NCBI RefSeq assembly: GCF_014836905.1 | Contig: NZ_JACSPZ010000003.1 | Coordinates: forward strand, 186,001 to 250,000 | Length of the DNA: 64,000 bases | Reading direction: 5' to 3' | From: Solibacillus faecavium | GTDB taxonomy: Bacteria; Bacillota; Bacilli; Bacillales_A; Planococcaceae | Part shown: one piece after another, positions 36,414 through 45,637 of the stretch | Position numbering within the stretch: position 1 is the first letter of the stretch | How the letters are laid out: each line of letters opens with the position of its first letter | Program-made: the position numbers and the translations under genes | The notes under the pieces: generated by a model | Told to the model about the DNA's origin: nothing | The model's input: only the letters and a program-made list of their open reading frames with translations | Databases searched by the model: none

Positions 36414-36887
36414 ATGTTGAAAAAAAGAATCCTTTTAATCTTCGCAGTAATTTTATCGTTTGCAATTGCAGGCTGTAAGGAAGAGGAGTCCATTGGAAAA
36501 AATGAAAAAGTAATTAAAAACAATTGGAATGAAAGTTCACTTTTTGAATCAGGCGGTTACACAATGATTGGAGAAGAAGGTCGATTAGGTTTTATTTACG
36601 ATGATAGCGAAGTAGTTAAGTTCTATCCTGATAAAGAGCAAAAGTACATGTGGCATTTTTGGGGGGAAGAACAAGAGTTAGAAGGAGAACTAAAAGTTGT
36701 AGGCACACATGAAAATGAAGATGAAGAAATCCTTGTGACCAATGGCGGACTAGGTGGTGCTAATAATGGCGCAGACAAACACGCCCCCTCTAACATGTCA
36801 TTACCTAAAAGTGGAATATGGAAGTTAGATGCTTATATAGGAGAAAGCCTATTTGGAAGTGTATATGTGAAAGTTCATGAGAAGTAA
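36414..36887 (+). CDS. DUF4871 family lipoprotein
   Basis: 157 residues. Lipobox FAIAGC near residue 22; then IYDDSEVVKFYPDKEQKY, YMWHFWGEE and NNGADKHAPSNMSLP, ending SGIWKLDAYIGESLFGSVYV, the DUF4871 pattern. GGGAGG lies six bases before the ATG. An extracytoplasmic protein of unknown role. Confidence 0.75.
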   Translation: MLKKRILLIFAVILSFAIAGCKEEESIGKNEKVIKNNWNESSLFESGGYTMIGEEGRLGFIYDDSEVVKFYPDKEQKYMWHFWGEEQELEGELKVVGTHENEDEEILVTNGGLGGANNGADKHAPSNMSLPKSGIWKLDAYIGESLFGSVYVKVHEK

Positions 36888-36991
36888 TTTAGATTAGTTT
36901 GAAACTTACTGTTCGCATAATATTAAACGCAGGGATATGGAAAATTTGTGGTAAAATAAAATGATGGATTGTGAGACAAGGGGGATTGAAG

Positions 36992-37216
36992 TTGAAAATT
37001 ATTAAAATCATCCTTGCTTTAGCTGCAATGGGAATATCAGCATATGGCTTAATTACAAAAGATTTTTCGTATGGTCCAATATCATCATTACTACTTGGTA
37101 TTTTCCTTGCACTTATTGCAATAGAGGAGTTTAAAACGAAAGGTAAAAATAGCTGGGCAATATTTTTTATGCCCGTATCTTTGATCATTATCGTGATGGC
37201 TCTTTTTAGTTTCTAA
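36992..37216 (+). CDS. DUF3953-like small membrane protein (74 aa)
   Basis: Three membrane helices including GPISSLLLGIFLALIAIEEF, the DUF3953 (YczI) pattern. TTG 36992 is eight bases after AGGGGG; an upstream in-frame start has no ribosome site. Confidence 0.65.
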   Translation: MKIIKIILALAAMGISAYGLITKDFSYGPISSLLLGIFLALIAIEEFKTKGKNSWAIFFMPVSLIIIVMALFSF

Positions 37217-37355
37217 CTACATTTAGAAGATATTTTCTACTATTCAGTGTTAAGTCGCGAAGTGTAATGTCTTAGTACAATTAATTTAATACTACATCAA
37301 AAAACGCTCAGAAATCTGAACGTTTATACTTGCCGTCAACCGAACCTATTATCTT

Positions 37356-37979
37356 TTAAAAAAAGCTGTAAGACACTTTTCCAAGATTATTTTTTTTAAT
37401 GATTTTAAAAAAGTAAAGGCTGCTAATTATTAAAAATAGCCAATAGATAACAGTGTAGGATAACAAGAAAGAATTTATATTTCCGTTAATCCAAAACGAT
37501 ACTATGGATAAAGGAAATATAAGAAAAGCAATCGTAGGAGGTATGAGCTTTACCGTCTTGATTTCTAGCTTTCTCCAGTTCTTTTTCAACATCAAATAAA
37601 TGGAAGCGAAAACCAATACAGCTAAACCAAGAGTGAAAAAAGCTGGTTCTATGAAACCTTTGAGGATGGGGTTCATTAAGTAAACAGCACCGATTAACCA
37701 CATGGATGACACAACAGATAATAATGTTACGGATTTCGGACTTGATTGTTCATATGTCTGTAAATATTCTTCTGCTAATTGTTGAGGCTTTTTAAACCTA
37801 GAGATTACATACTTCTCCGCTTCTTGTCTGTCTTTGCCATTATGGATTTCATTTTGTATTTCTCTATTCAAGTGATCTTCTATTTCATGTAATATCGGCT
37901 TTATTTCTTCTCGAGGAACACCAGTTAAGTTTTCCTTCAAGGTTTCTAGGTATTCGTTTACATTATTTTCTCTCATCAT
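37356..37979 (-). CDS. HAAS/DUF1700-type membrane protein
   Basis: About 207 residues. The N-terminal HAAS-like helical domain (NVNEYLETLKENL, then EIEDHLNREI and RFKKPQQLAEEYL) is followed by four or five membrane helices. Such proteins are usually co-transcribed behind a PadR regulator; here only the PadR tail remains, 21 bases upstream. ATG 37979 is nine bases after GAGGAG. Confidence 0.75.
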   Translation of the reverse strand: MMRENNVNEYLETLKENLTGVPREEIKPILHEIEDHLNREIQNEIHNGKDRQEAEKYVISRFKKPQQLAEEYLQTYEQSSPKSVTLLSVVSSMWLIGAVYLMNPILKGFIEPAFFTLGLAVLVFASIYLMLKKNWRKLEIKTVKLIPPTIAFLIFPLSIVSFWINGNINSFLLSYTVIYWLFLIISSLYFFKIIKKNNLGKVSYSFF

Positions 37980-38000
37980 TCTCAGCATCTCCTCTCAAAT

Positions 38001-38109
38001 TTACAGCAAAAAGTCATGAAAAATATGAAGTATTTCTGCCAAAACTCGTTGTTCTGCTTCTGATAATTGATAATATTTTCTCCGTACACCTTCTTCGGGG
38101 GTACCCCAA
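38001..38109 (-). pseudogene. PadR-family regulator, C-terminal remnant
   Basis: The frame reads GVRRKYYQLSEAEQRVLAEI before a TAA, matching the end of a PadR winged helix (RRKYYxLTExG). An in-frame TGA just upstream and the lack of the helix-turn-helix show truncation. It directly precedes the HAAS protein, its usual partner. Confidence 0.7.
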
Positions 38110-38261
38110 TCATATGACACTCACATATAGGAGTCAAAGATATATGTAGTTTGCGTGTTGGGCGAAAGGTATGGGTTAATATATTTAGATAATCTTTAAT
38201 TGGGAATTATTTGCTTAATTTGTTTTTATAGAATAATAAAAAATCGGAAGGAGTGGAATAT

Positions 38262-38501
38262 ATGAACAAACGTGGAACTGGGGTTGCTTTTATAGCGATA
38301 GCTGCATTTTTATTTTCTGCCAAATATATTAGTGCAGCAATTTTTGGTTCGGGTGTTTTAAGTTGGAACGAGGAATTATTTAATGCCATGCTAACCAATG
38401 TAGGAAGCCCTTTAAATGTAGGGAGCATCATTGCTTTAATCATAGGTATTGCTTACTTAGCCTGGGGAGAATATGAAGAGTTTAAAAGTAAAAAGCAATA
38501 A
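38262..38501 (+). CDS. Small membrane protein (79 aa)
   Basis: Starts MNKRGTGVAF; GGAAGG lies about ten bases before the ATG. Two membrane helices around a SWNEELFNAML loop, ending EEFKSKKQ. No family recognised. Confidence 0.6.
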   Translation: MNKRGTGVAFIAIAAFLFSAKYISAAIFGSGVLSWNEELFNAMLTNVGSPLNVGSIIALIIGIAYLAWGEYEEFKSKKQ

Positions 38502-38556
38502 TTAATAGCCGTTAAGATATAAAAATTCTTTATAAAGAAAAGGTTGGTGAAAGAAA

Positions 38557-39477
38557 ATGAAATCAATACTCAAAATACCGATGAAGCCAATTGCTAATCT
38601 GAAAGAAGAGCTAAAAAAAATGATGCCTCAATCAATTGCACTTGGACATGATAACGATGTATTTGTTCTACTGAGGGAAGAGCAAATCCCACTAATTGGT
38701 GGTTCCTTCCCTGCAACTGTTACGGAAAAAAGCTATAGATATCAAGTCATTCATTTAAAAGATGGACAAAAGAAAGTGCTGGATTTGCCAGAAGAGAAAT
38801 GGAATTATCATTACATACAGCCGATTGATAACGGACACATTCTCCTTGTAGGTGCGCGGTCGTATTACCATGATGCTCAAAATATTGAAGAGAACGCACG
38901 AGTCTATAATGAAAATGGGCAATTTATCCGATCATTTTGTTTAGGGGATGGTATAGAGCATGTGTACGTAACAAAGAATCAAGAGATTTGGACAGGATAC
39001 TTTGATGAAGGAGTTTTCGGCAATTACGGTTGGAAGGAACCAATTGGCAGCAGCGGGTTAGTTGGCTGGGACGCGTCGGGTGGTAAGATGGATTCGCTTG
39101 AAGAGGATAAGGAATATTATATTTTTGAGTGTTTGGCGTTGAATGATGTACCTAATGAAGGTATTTGGTTTTTCTTTAGCGTGGAATCGATGATTGGTCT
39201 ACGGAAAGAAGGGCTCACAAAGTATTATTCAACTGAAGATATGTCTTTTACGGCATTTGCGGTAAAAGGGGAGACAATCGTTGCGTACCGAGGGAGATGG
39301 GAACAATATGCATTTTTTGAGTTACAACGTGAAGGCAATGAATATAAGACGGTCCGTAAACTCGAACTGATGAAACCAAATGGTAAGCCTCTCGAACCGA
39401 AATTAGTGAATAACCGGGAGAATAAGTTGCTGTTTTTGGACGGGAATGAACTGTATATGTATGAATTGGAAAGTTAA
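38557..39477 (+). CDS. Hypothetical beta-propeller-like protein (306 aa)
   Basis: Cytosolic (no signal). Repeating short beta stretches such as YIQPIDNGHILLVG, GIEHVYVTKNQEIWTGYFDEG and NKLLFLDGNELYMYEL suggest a propeller. No catalytic motif. Comparable proteins in Bacillales are annotated only as hypothetical. It is 20 bases before a 53-codon membrane gene. Confidence 0.65.
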   Translation: MKSILKIPMKPIANLKEELKKMMPQSIALGHDNDVFVLLREEQIPLIGGSFPATVTEKSYRYQVIHLKDGQKKVLDLPEEKWNYHYIQPIDNGHILLVGARSYYHDAQNIEENARVYNENGQFIRSFCLGDGIEHVYVTKNQEIWTGYFDEGVFGNYGWKEPIGSSGLVGWDASGGKMDSLEEDKEYYIFECLALNDVPNEGIWFFFSVESMIGLRKEGLTKYYSTEDMSFTAFAVKGETIVAYRGRWEQYAFFELQREGNEYKTVRKLELMKPNGKPLEPKLVNNRENKLLFLDGNELYMYELES

Positions 39478-39498
39478 GTATTTGTGAGGAGGGATGGT

Positions 39499-39660
39499 AT
39501 GAAAACTATACTTGGATTAATACTGGGTTCCTTAGTGGGCTGGCTTATATGGGGGTATTTTACGAGTGATTTCTCTGGAGAAAGGTTTTTCATGTTTTTA
39601 ATGGGAATCATTACAGGATACATAATTGGCAGAAGTAATCCAAAAAAGAAAGAAACATAA
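39499..39660 (+). CDS. Small membrane protein (53 aa)
   Basis: Starts MKTILGLILG; AGGAGGG lies about seven bases upstream. Two membrane helices with GG/GxxxG contacts and a Lys-rich end. Probably co-transcribed with the 306-residue gene. Confidence 0.6.
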   Translation: MKTILGLILGSLVGWLIWGYFTSDFSGERFFMFLMGIITGYIIGRSNPKKKET

Positions 39661-39686
39661 TTATAAATTCATAACTGGTACTGCAA

Positions 39687-39726
39687 TCGGGCGCTTTCCT
39701 AGAATAAAAGGGAAGCGCCTTTTCAT
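39687..39726 (+). terminator. Terminator with CAATCGGGCGC lead
   Basis: GGCGCTTTCC pairs with GGGAAGCGCC around an 11-base loop, then TTTTC. The lead CAATCGGGC recurs near 60100. Confidence 0.75.
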
Positions 39727-39821
39727 TTGAGCGCCATATTGTTGAGTAATTTATAATTAGATAATGGATAATTATGTTAAAATTAAAGAAGGGGAATTCA
39801 TTAATATACTGAGGTGAACAT

Positions 39822-40343
39822 ATGAAAACAAAAGTTCTTCTTGCGATAATAATGATTTCAATTCTAGCTATAGTATTCGGTTGTTCTATGCAGAATGATG
39901 AAAGTGAAACAGAACTTTATCATGGCAAGCCGTTACATATTGGGATTATTGGTGAAGAACCAGATGTTAGAGAAGAACAAATACAATTTACAAGCATCGA
40001 TTTTACTGATCTGCAAAAAGTAGAAAATTATGATGCTATATTTATTACGAAGGAAAATCTCAAAGAAGCAGATAAAGCTCAATATGCGAAGGATTATAAT
40101 AATAGTCCTCGTCCATTCTTATTTATCGACTCACAAAAAGGATATGTTCCTTTCATTAAAGAACAATTTGATTTTGAAAATTATCCGGATGTTGATTCAG
40201 GTGTTTACGCCTATCTTTATGATAGTAAGAGTCAAAGGTATTGGGGTTATGTATTATCTAATGAATTAGTAAACGAACAAAGTATTCAAGATGTATACTC
40301 AAGAATTTTTGAGACTATTGAGGATTTAACAGGGACAAACTAA
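39822..40343 (+). CDS. Hypothetical lipoprotein (173 aa)
   Basis: Signal with lipobox VFGCS near residue 21; mature domain starts SETELYHGKPLHIGIIGEEPDV, suggesting an alpha/beta fold. GAGGTG seven bases before the ATG. A TATGTTAAAAT promoter-like core at 39773-39783 is shared with other single genes of this region. No family recognised. Confidence 0.65.
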   Translation: MKTKVLLAIIMISILAIVFGCSMQNDESETELYHGKPLHIGIIGEEPDVREEQIQFTSIDFTDLQKVENYDAIFITKENLKEADKAQYAKDYNNSPRPFLFIDSQKGYVPFIKEQFDFENYPDVDSGVYAYLYDSKSQRYWGYVLSNELVNEQSIQDVYSRIFETIEDLTGTN

Positions 40344-40446
40344 AAGTTTCTAGACACGTCAAAATATGAATTCGGATTCAAAAGTAACTTTAAATAGAAA
40401 AAGAGCAACGTCATAAATGAAGTTGCTCTACTATGTTTGTAAGTAT

Positions 40447-41481
40447 TTAAAAATGAAAATCCTTGCCGTTCTTGTCTTGGATTATTAACTCATATACCTG
40501 ATTGTCTGTCTTTATTTTTACTTCTTCACTATTTAGGAATTCAGTAATTCTTTTATGGATTTTGTTCACTGCCTCTTTAGATTCAGTATGTGAAGAGTTC
40601 ATGTTCAGCTTGATGGTAATAGACACTTTTTCAGGGTTGAAGGTATAACGAATGTCATCTATCCGGTACTCTTTTTTCAGGTATAACTCTTCTTCAATAC
40701 TCGTAATGACGGGCAGCCACTTTGTCTTAATTTCCTCAACCGAAACATCTTTAGTTATAATGTGTACACTTTTCAATGAACCGTTTGATTCCAAAAATTC
40801 ATTCGCTACCGTGTTAATTTCTGTTTTCTTAGCTTCATCAGTAACCGGTATATATACTTTGATGATAGGCGAGTATGCGTTAACATCCAAAATCGTATAG
40901 CCTGCTACCTGCAACTCCGACTTCAACTTTTCGCCTATTTCGGCCCTTTGATCAAATATTTCAGCTAGCACAGGTGATATTTCATTCGTTTCAGAAATCA
41001 TTAACTCGTAGTTATCATAGCCTCTTTTTTCCAAAACTCCCGACAAAATAGCTAAAACATTGTCCTTTTCTTGATTGACGTATTCTTCCGTTCCTTTCAG
41101 CTGTATGTCAAAAAGTGTCATATCCTCCCATCTGCTCATACCGACTCCTGCCGTGTTATATCCATCTTTCTCCAACACTTCTTTAATTACTATTTGGATT
41201 GGTTTTTGGAATACTTGTCCTACATATGGAATTTTTGAAGCCATTTCTGCCATAGTTGGATTTAAAAATGCAGAAGCCGTTAGGACACTAAGGCTGATCA
41301 CCGCTGCAACTGCAAACTGGAACTTCCTCCAGCCTCTTTTTCTTTCTTTTGTTTTTACGAAATCCACTTTCATTTCCGACTCTTCCTTAATATTTTTCGC
41401 AAAGTCATATAAGGAAGATGGTGTCTGGATTTTTTCCATCTCTTCTTGAATTTCTTTCTTCATTGAGTCATCGATTTTCAT
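40447..41481 (-). CDS. Membrane-anchored anti-sigma factor (DUF4030/DUF4179-like)
   Basis: 344 residues: a cytoplasmic N-terminal part (1-50) expected to bind sigma, one membrane helix near 52-70 (FAVAAVISLSVLTASAF), then a large extracytoplasmic domain with paired repeats. It overlaps the sigma gene by 14 bases. Released or cleaved under an unknown stimulus. Confidence 0.75.
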   Translation of the reverse strand: MKIDDSMKKEIQEEMEKIQTPSSLYDFAKNIKEESEMKVDFVKTKERKRGWRKFQFAVAAVISLSVLTASAFLNPTMAEMASKIPYVGQVFQKPIQIVIKEVLEKDGYNTAGVGMSRWEDMTLFDIQLKGTEEYVNQEKDNVLAILSGVLEKRGYDNYELMISETNEISPVLAEIFDQRAEIGEKLKSELQVAGYTILDVNAYSPIIKVYIPVTDEAKKTEINTVANEFLESNGSLKSVHIITKDVSVEEIKTKWLPVITSIEEELYLKKEYRIDDIRYTFNPEKVSITIKLNMNSSHTESKEAVNKIHKRITEFLNSEEVKIKTDNQVYELIIQDKNGKDFHF

Positions 41482-42031
41482 GTGAATTCACCCCTATAAA
41501 CTGATTTTCCATCAATCTTTTTTTCAAAGCGTTACGTGCTCTGCGAAGGTGGGATTTGACCGTCGAAGTTTTCAGTCCCAGCAAAGCTGATATTTCCTGT
41601 ATAGCATGGTCTTGATAATAGTAGAGGATGAGGACATTTCGATAGTCCCTATTGTCGAGGGATAGTATGCCTTTTTTAAGTTCATTTTCGGTTTCCTCTT
41701 TTAGCACGCTTTCCATGACGCCAAGTTTTTCTCTCCCTATATCAATTTCAAGCGGAGTTTCCTTCAGACGGTCATTTTTTCTCCATGCATCTATTGAGCG
41801 GAGGGAGACGAGTTTATAGAACCAAGTATTGAAATAAGTGATTTCTTTTCCACTCATGATGTTGCGGTACGCCTCAATCAGTGCATTTTGAACAACCTCT
41901 TCAGCCTGTTCTTTCGATTTGAGGATACTGAAACTGGTCCTGTATCCCTTATCGATCAAGGGGTTTACAAGTTGAGCAAAAGCTTCATCCTCACCGTTTC
42001 GAATTCGTGTCATCAGTGTTTCTTGTTCCAT
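41468..42031 (-). CDS. ECF-type RNA polymerase sigma factor
   Basis: 187 residues. Region 2: QAEEVVQNALIEAYRNI and YFNTWFYKLVSLRSIDAWRK; region 4: NVLILYYYQDHAIQEISALLGLKTSTVKSHLRRARNALKK (given here as its ends). Second ECF system in the window. GGGGG upstream of ATG 42031. Confidence 0.88.
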   Translation of the reverse strand: MEQETLMTRIRNGEDEAFAQLVNPLIDKGYRTSFSILKSKEQAEEVVQNALIEAYRNIMSGKEITYFNTWFYKLVSLRSIDAWRKNDRLKETPLEIDIGREKLGVMESVLKEETENELKKGILSLDNRDYRNVLILYYYQDHAIQEISALLGLKTSTVKSHLRRARNALKKRLMENQFIGVNSHENR

Positions 42032-42245
42032 TAGGATAACCCCCTTTTTTGTTTTTACCTTATAGGCGATGGCGGAGGAGCTTAGGATGCAATAATATGG
42101 AAATTAAAAAGAAAAAGAGCTGGTTTATGAACAGCTCGCCTTTCGAATGAAATAAAGGTCTGTTTCAAAATTTAATTAATATTATTTTACAGCACTACTG
42201 GTTTTTATTTACAAAATATGTTTTATGTAGTAGATTTAATAAAAA

Positions 42246-42261
42246 GATTGATTAATCAATC
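42246..42261. promoter_or_regulatory. TetR-type operator 1
   Basis: GATTGATTAATCAATC is a perfect 16-bp palindrome 18 bases before the tetR gene. The same 16 bases recur at 42885 before the MFS gene. Confidence 0.85.
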
Positions 42262-42279
42262 AAAAGTAGGTGGGACAAA

Positions 42280-42858
42280 ATGAAAAAGACAATTGAAGAA
42301 AAGCGAAAAGATGTTTTAGAGGTGGCGACTAAATTATTCGCAGAAAAAGGATACGAAGCTACGACAATGGCTGAAATTGCTAAGCTTGCAAACGTAGGGT
42401 TTGGGACAGTGGCTACATATTTTGAGAACAAAGAAAATTTACTATTAAAATGTGTTGAGGAACCTATGGCAGATTTTTTGGAGGAGGTATTAAGATTTAA
42501 TACGCAACCGAACGATTATCAAGAGGAAATTCATCAAATGACATTGAAGCATTTCCAACTTTTTAGTGAAAAACGTTTATATTTACTGTTATTAATTCAT
42601 GTGACATCCCAGTGGGAGAAGTATATGAAGCCCTATCTTATTGCGAATAAGGCTGCTCGGGAAATGTCAGATAAATTTGAGCAGTTAATTCAAAATGGTC
42701 AGCGAGAAGGGAAGCTTGCAGAGGCAAATGCAAATGTTTTAGCCATTTCATATATATCCCTTTTATTAGGCCTGTTCTTATCTAATACAGATCAATTTTC
42801 GGAGAGTGCTTTAAAATTATATGCTGAAAATGCTACGCGTTTATTTGGATTGCAATAA
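42280..42858 (+). CDS. TetR/AcrR family transcriptional regulator
   Basis: 192 residues. N-terminal helix-turn-helix: ATKLFAEKGYEATTMAEIAKLANVG with TVATYFENKENLL (listed by its ends); the C-terminal ligand domain is helical. Identical palindromes lie before this gene and before the MFS gene that follows, so it should repress both and be released by a transported compound. Confidence 0.88.
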   Translation: MKKTIEEKRKDVLEVATKLFAEKGYEATTMAEIAKLANVGFGTVATYFENKENLLLKCVEEPMADFLEEVLRFNTQPNDYQEEIHQMTLKHFQLFSEKRLYLLLLIHVTSQWEKYMKPYLIANKAAREMSDKFEQLIQNGQREGKLAEANANVLAISYISLLLGLFLSNTDQFSESALKLYAENATRLFGLQ

Positions 42859-42884
42859 GCAATCCTTTTCTTAAACAATTTATT

Positions 42885-42900
42885 GATTGATTAATCAATC
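42885..42900. promoter_or_regulatory. TetR-type operator 2
   Basis: Second perfect copy of GATTGATTAATCAATC, 17 bases before the MFS start; extended here to the 20-bp palindrome TTGATTGATTAATCAATCAA (42883-42902). Confidence 0.85.
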
Positions 42901-42917
42901 AAAATAGGGGGCTGTGT

Positions 42918-44147
42918 ATGAATTTCCGAGATTTTAATAGAAGTGTACAAATACGTATTATATTAAAATTTGTTACCGTTATAACAAATACAGCAGTGTT
43001 ACCGTTTATTGTTTTATATTTTGCGAATGAAATCGGAAGTGTAAAAATAACAATTTTAGCAATAGGAATAGGTGTAATAACTTTATTTGGTGGTTTGCTT
43101 GGCGGTCAACTAGCCGATTTAAAAGGGAGAAAATTAACGATTGTTATAGGAGAATCAATGACAGCAGTTGGTTTTATGTTGTTATTGTTAGGACAAATAC
43201 TGAATGAATACATGATTCTTTTGAGTGTAGTAGCCTTTATTTTAACAAATTTTTTTACAGCCATGGCTTTACCAGGATATAGTGCACTAATATTAGATGA
43301 AACGACTATGGAAAACCGCAAAAGTGTTTATATTTATTCGATGTGGACGTCATACTTAGGGTTTGCAATAGGAAGTTCAATAGGGGGACTTTTATTTGCG
43401 GGATATAAAATTTTGCTGTTCACCTTCATCATTATAAGCTCGATCATCACAGTTATTGTAATCATGAAGTGGATTCCCGAAACGCTTCATAAAGCGACAC
43501 AAGAAACTTCTCTATCAATCAAAGAAGATGAAGGACATTCAATAAATAACTCCATCTGGAAGGTTGTATGGAATAATAAGATTTTACTTTTATTATTATT
43601 TTTAGGCTTTGTATTTAGTTTAATGGATCAACAAATTGGTTATTATTTAAGCTTGCATTATTATGATTTATTTGGTGAAGACAGCTATTCTTTATTAGGG
43701 TTTTTACGGACAGAAAATACGGTGATTGCCGTGGTATTCCTATTAGTAGTAAAAAAATTATTCGTTCGTTTTAATGAAATGAACGTGGCGTTAACAGGAG
43801 GAGTTTTGCTGTTTGTAGGTTATATTTTGCTAAGTATGCTGCAAACGCAACCACAATTATTTAGTGCTATGTTTTTAGCAGCGGTAGGAGAAATATTGCT
43901 TTTCCCCGCATTACAGGGCATTTCAGCGAACTTTATTCCAGCATCTTTTAGAGGAAGATATTCAAGTCTAGCGAATAATGTAGGAATGCTAGGAGGCATG
44001 TTTGCAGTGACGTTTATGTTATTTCATCCATTAGGATTACCTCTTATTGTAACGATTAGTTATCTTATAGTAGGTATATTAACGCTTTTAACGCTATCCA
44101 TTTTAAAAATAAAAGTTGAGAAAATACAGCAGGAAGAATATGCGTAA
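42918..44147 (+). CDS. MFS drug-efflux-type transporter
   Basis: 409 residues, about 12 membrane helices. The loop 2-3 motif GGQLADLKGRKLT is the MFS signature. Belongs to the multidrug MFS type. Under the control of the neighbouring TetR by a shared operator. AGGGGG eight bases before ATG. Confidence 0.88.
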   Translation: MNFRDFNRSVQIRIILKFVTVITNTAVLPFIVLYFANEIGSVKITILAIGIGVITLFGGLLGGQLADLKGRKLTIVIGESMTAVGFMLLLLGQILNEYMILLSVVAFILTNFFTAMALPGYSALILDETTMENRKSVYIYSMWTSYLGFAIGSSIGGLLFAGYKILLFTFIIISSIITVIVIMKWIPETLHKATQETSLSIKEDEGHSINNSIWKVVWNNKILLLLLFLGFVFSLMDQQIGYYLSLHYYDLFGEDSYSLLGFLRTENTVIAVVFLLVVKKLFVRFNEMNVALTGGVLLFVGYILLSMLQTQPQLFSAMFLAAVGEILLFPALQGISANFIPASFRGRYSSLANNVGMLGGMFAVTFMLFHPLGLPLIVTISYLIVGILTLLTLSILKIKVEKIQQEEYA

Positions 44148-44149
44148 CT

Positions 44150-44372
44150 CGAATGCATTAAAAGAACCATTAACTGTTATGTTGGCTAGAAGTCGAGCTA
44201 TTTCTTGAGGGAATTTTTTTCTTCTCGTTTCTAGCCATCTTTGTATCACTCCGTTAGGTGCCGATGCAACATACGCAGCTAAATAGTATTTGGAAACAAG
44301 CAGTTTCTCTTCATTTATAAGTGGACTTTGTTCCCCAAAACGTTTTGTCTTGTTTGGAATGTAAAATTTCCT
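44150..44372 (-). pseudogene. TetR-family regulator, C-terminal remnant
   Basis: An open frame reads NEEKLLVSKYYLAAYVA, then GVIQRWLETRRKKFPQEIA and LLANITVNGSF, typical of the C-terminal helices of a TetR protein (SYYxAxxxGxxxxWL...MxxxPEEIA). No start or helix-turn-helix; stop codon just upstream. It overlaps the MFS 3' end tail to tail. Confidence 0.6.
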
Positions 44373-44396
44373 TTAAGTCCATTATACTTACTTGCA

Positions 44397-44603
44397 CTAG
44401 TGCCATGCTTTCTTGAATAGGCGTAAACCAAAGTAAACAAAAGCAAGGAAGCCAATTAACGCAACAAGAATATTTAAAATATTACCAAGAACTCCTCCTA
44501 GACCGATTAATCCGAAGAACTCTGAAATGAATCCTAATAATGCTAGCAGCAGCCATATCACACCTGTGAGAAATCCAAGGAAAATTCCAGAAATACCACT
44601 CAT
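44397..44603 (-). CDS. Small membrane protein (68 aa)
   Basis: Glycine-rich with two membrane helices (GFLTGVIWLLLALLGFISEF and NILVALIGFLAFVYFGLRLF by their ends). GGAGGTG upstream of ATG 44603. Unknown role. Confidence 0.6.
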   Translation of the reverse strand: MSGISGIFLGFLTGVIWLLLALLGFISEFFGLIGLGGVLGNILNILVALIGFLAFVYFGLRLFKKAWH

Positions 44604-44877
44604 AGAAACACCTCCTTTTCAAAGATTGTTCATTATTATAGTATGCCGATGCAGGCAATATGATTAGGTTATCTAGATTAAGACTTAAGGTGTGCGATTT
44701 TTAGCACTAGTAGATCATAAAAAAATATTGGGAAACAGCGGGAATAGAGAAGAACGAATCGCTGCCCACAACTATTATGGGAATTTAGTATACTTAGGAA
44801 AAAGTACGAGTTTTAGCGAAAGATTAAAACTACTTAAAAAAGGGTCAAATTCATTAAAGATTGAAAGGGTGAGTAAT

Positions 44878-45453
44878 TTGAAATTTAATTATAATATTAC
44901 AGGCGTAGGATGGGCTATATGCGAAATACAGACAGCAAATGGAACGTTTACTTTTAGAGCGAGTTATATTTCTGATGCTTTAGGCGATTTGTTAAATGCT
45001 TTACTGTCGCTGAATTCTGATATGAATACAGAATCTTATGCCGATGAAACGAAATTTAGTTGGTATCAAGAACCAGGATTAACAGAGTGGCACATCAAAG
45101 CGTTTGATATAAAAAGTAACGGAGAAAACCTACACTTTAAAATCAATCAGTATATAGACGATACTGAAAAAGGTGCTCCAGAGACTACATCAGCATTTGC
45201 GTGCAATTATGATGAATTTGTATATTCAGTAGTAGAAAGTTTGGATCGTCTGATGCAAAAATTTGGCTTAGTAGGTTATCAGGCAATATGGGTTGATGCA
45301 GATTTTCCAGTGGTCGCCTATTTAAAGTTAAAGCATTATACTATTCACAAAACAGCCTTTCCATTTGTTGATGGACAAAATGGTACGCTTAAAACGATGA
45401 CAAGTAGGGACTATGAAATGAAATTGCTCACGACGGATTTAAAAGATTGTTAA
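44878..45453 (+). CDS. Hypothetical protein (191 aa), conserved-type
   Basis: TTG 44878 is favoured because AGGGTGAG lies six bases upstream and the product then starts LKFNYNITGVGWA, a start that I have seen in families of bacterial hypothetical proteins. The frame stays open back to a GTG at 44692 (253 residues) without a ribosome site. ASYISDALGDLLNALL and FSWYQEPG are distinctive. Function unknown. Confidence 0.6.
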   Translation: MKFNYNITGVGWAICEIQTANGTFTFRASYISDALGDLLNALLSLNSDMNTESYADETKFSWYQEPGLTEWHIKAFDIKSNGENLHFKINQYIDDTEKGAPETTSAFACNYDEFVYSVVESLDRLMQKFGLVGYQAIWVDADFPVVAYLKLKHYTIHKTAFPFVDGQNGTLKTMTSRDYEMKLLTTDLKDC

Positions 45454-45476
45454 AGGGGGAGGGGGTCAAGAGTTTT

Positions 45477-45515
45477 TTTACAAGTTTTTATGCAAATTGT
45501 AGAACATTTCTAGAT
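45477..45515. repeat. Fragment of the ~200-bp intergenic repeat
   Basis: ACAAGTTTTTATGCAAATT is shared with 60519-60539 and, with changes, 58113-58131. Confidence 0.5.
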
Positions 45516-45576
45516 AATATAAACACCGTTTAATTAATAGGTATAGTGGACAATATATCATTTTCAAATTTATCAC

Positions 45577-45607
45577 TTGAACCTCAAGTTGCTTGAGGTT
45601 TTATAAT
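45577..45607 (+). promoter_or_regulatory. MerR-type promoter: 19-bp spacer over a perfect dyad
   Basis: -35 TTGAAC (45577-45582) and -10 TATAAT (45602-45607) are 19 bp apart, the over-long spacing used by MerR activators. The spacer holds ACCTCAAG-TTG-CTTGAGGT (45581-45599), a perfect inverted repeat. It lies 31 bases before the merR gene. Confidence 0.88.
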
Positions 45608-45637
45608 AAACTTATACTTTTGTTGGGAGGAATTTTG

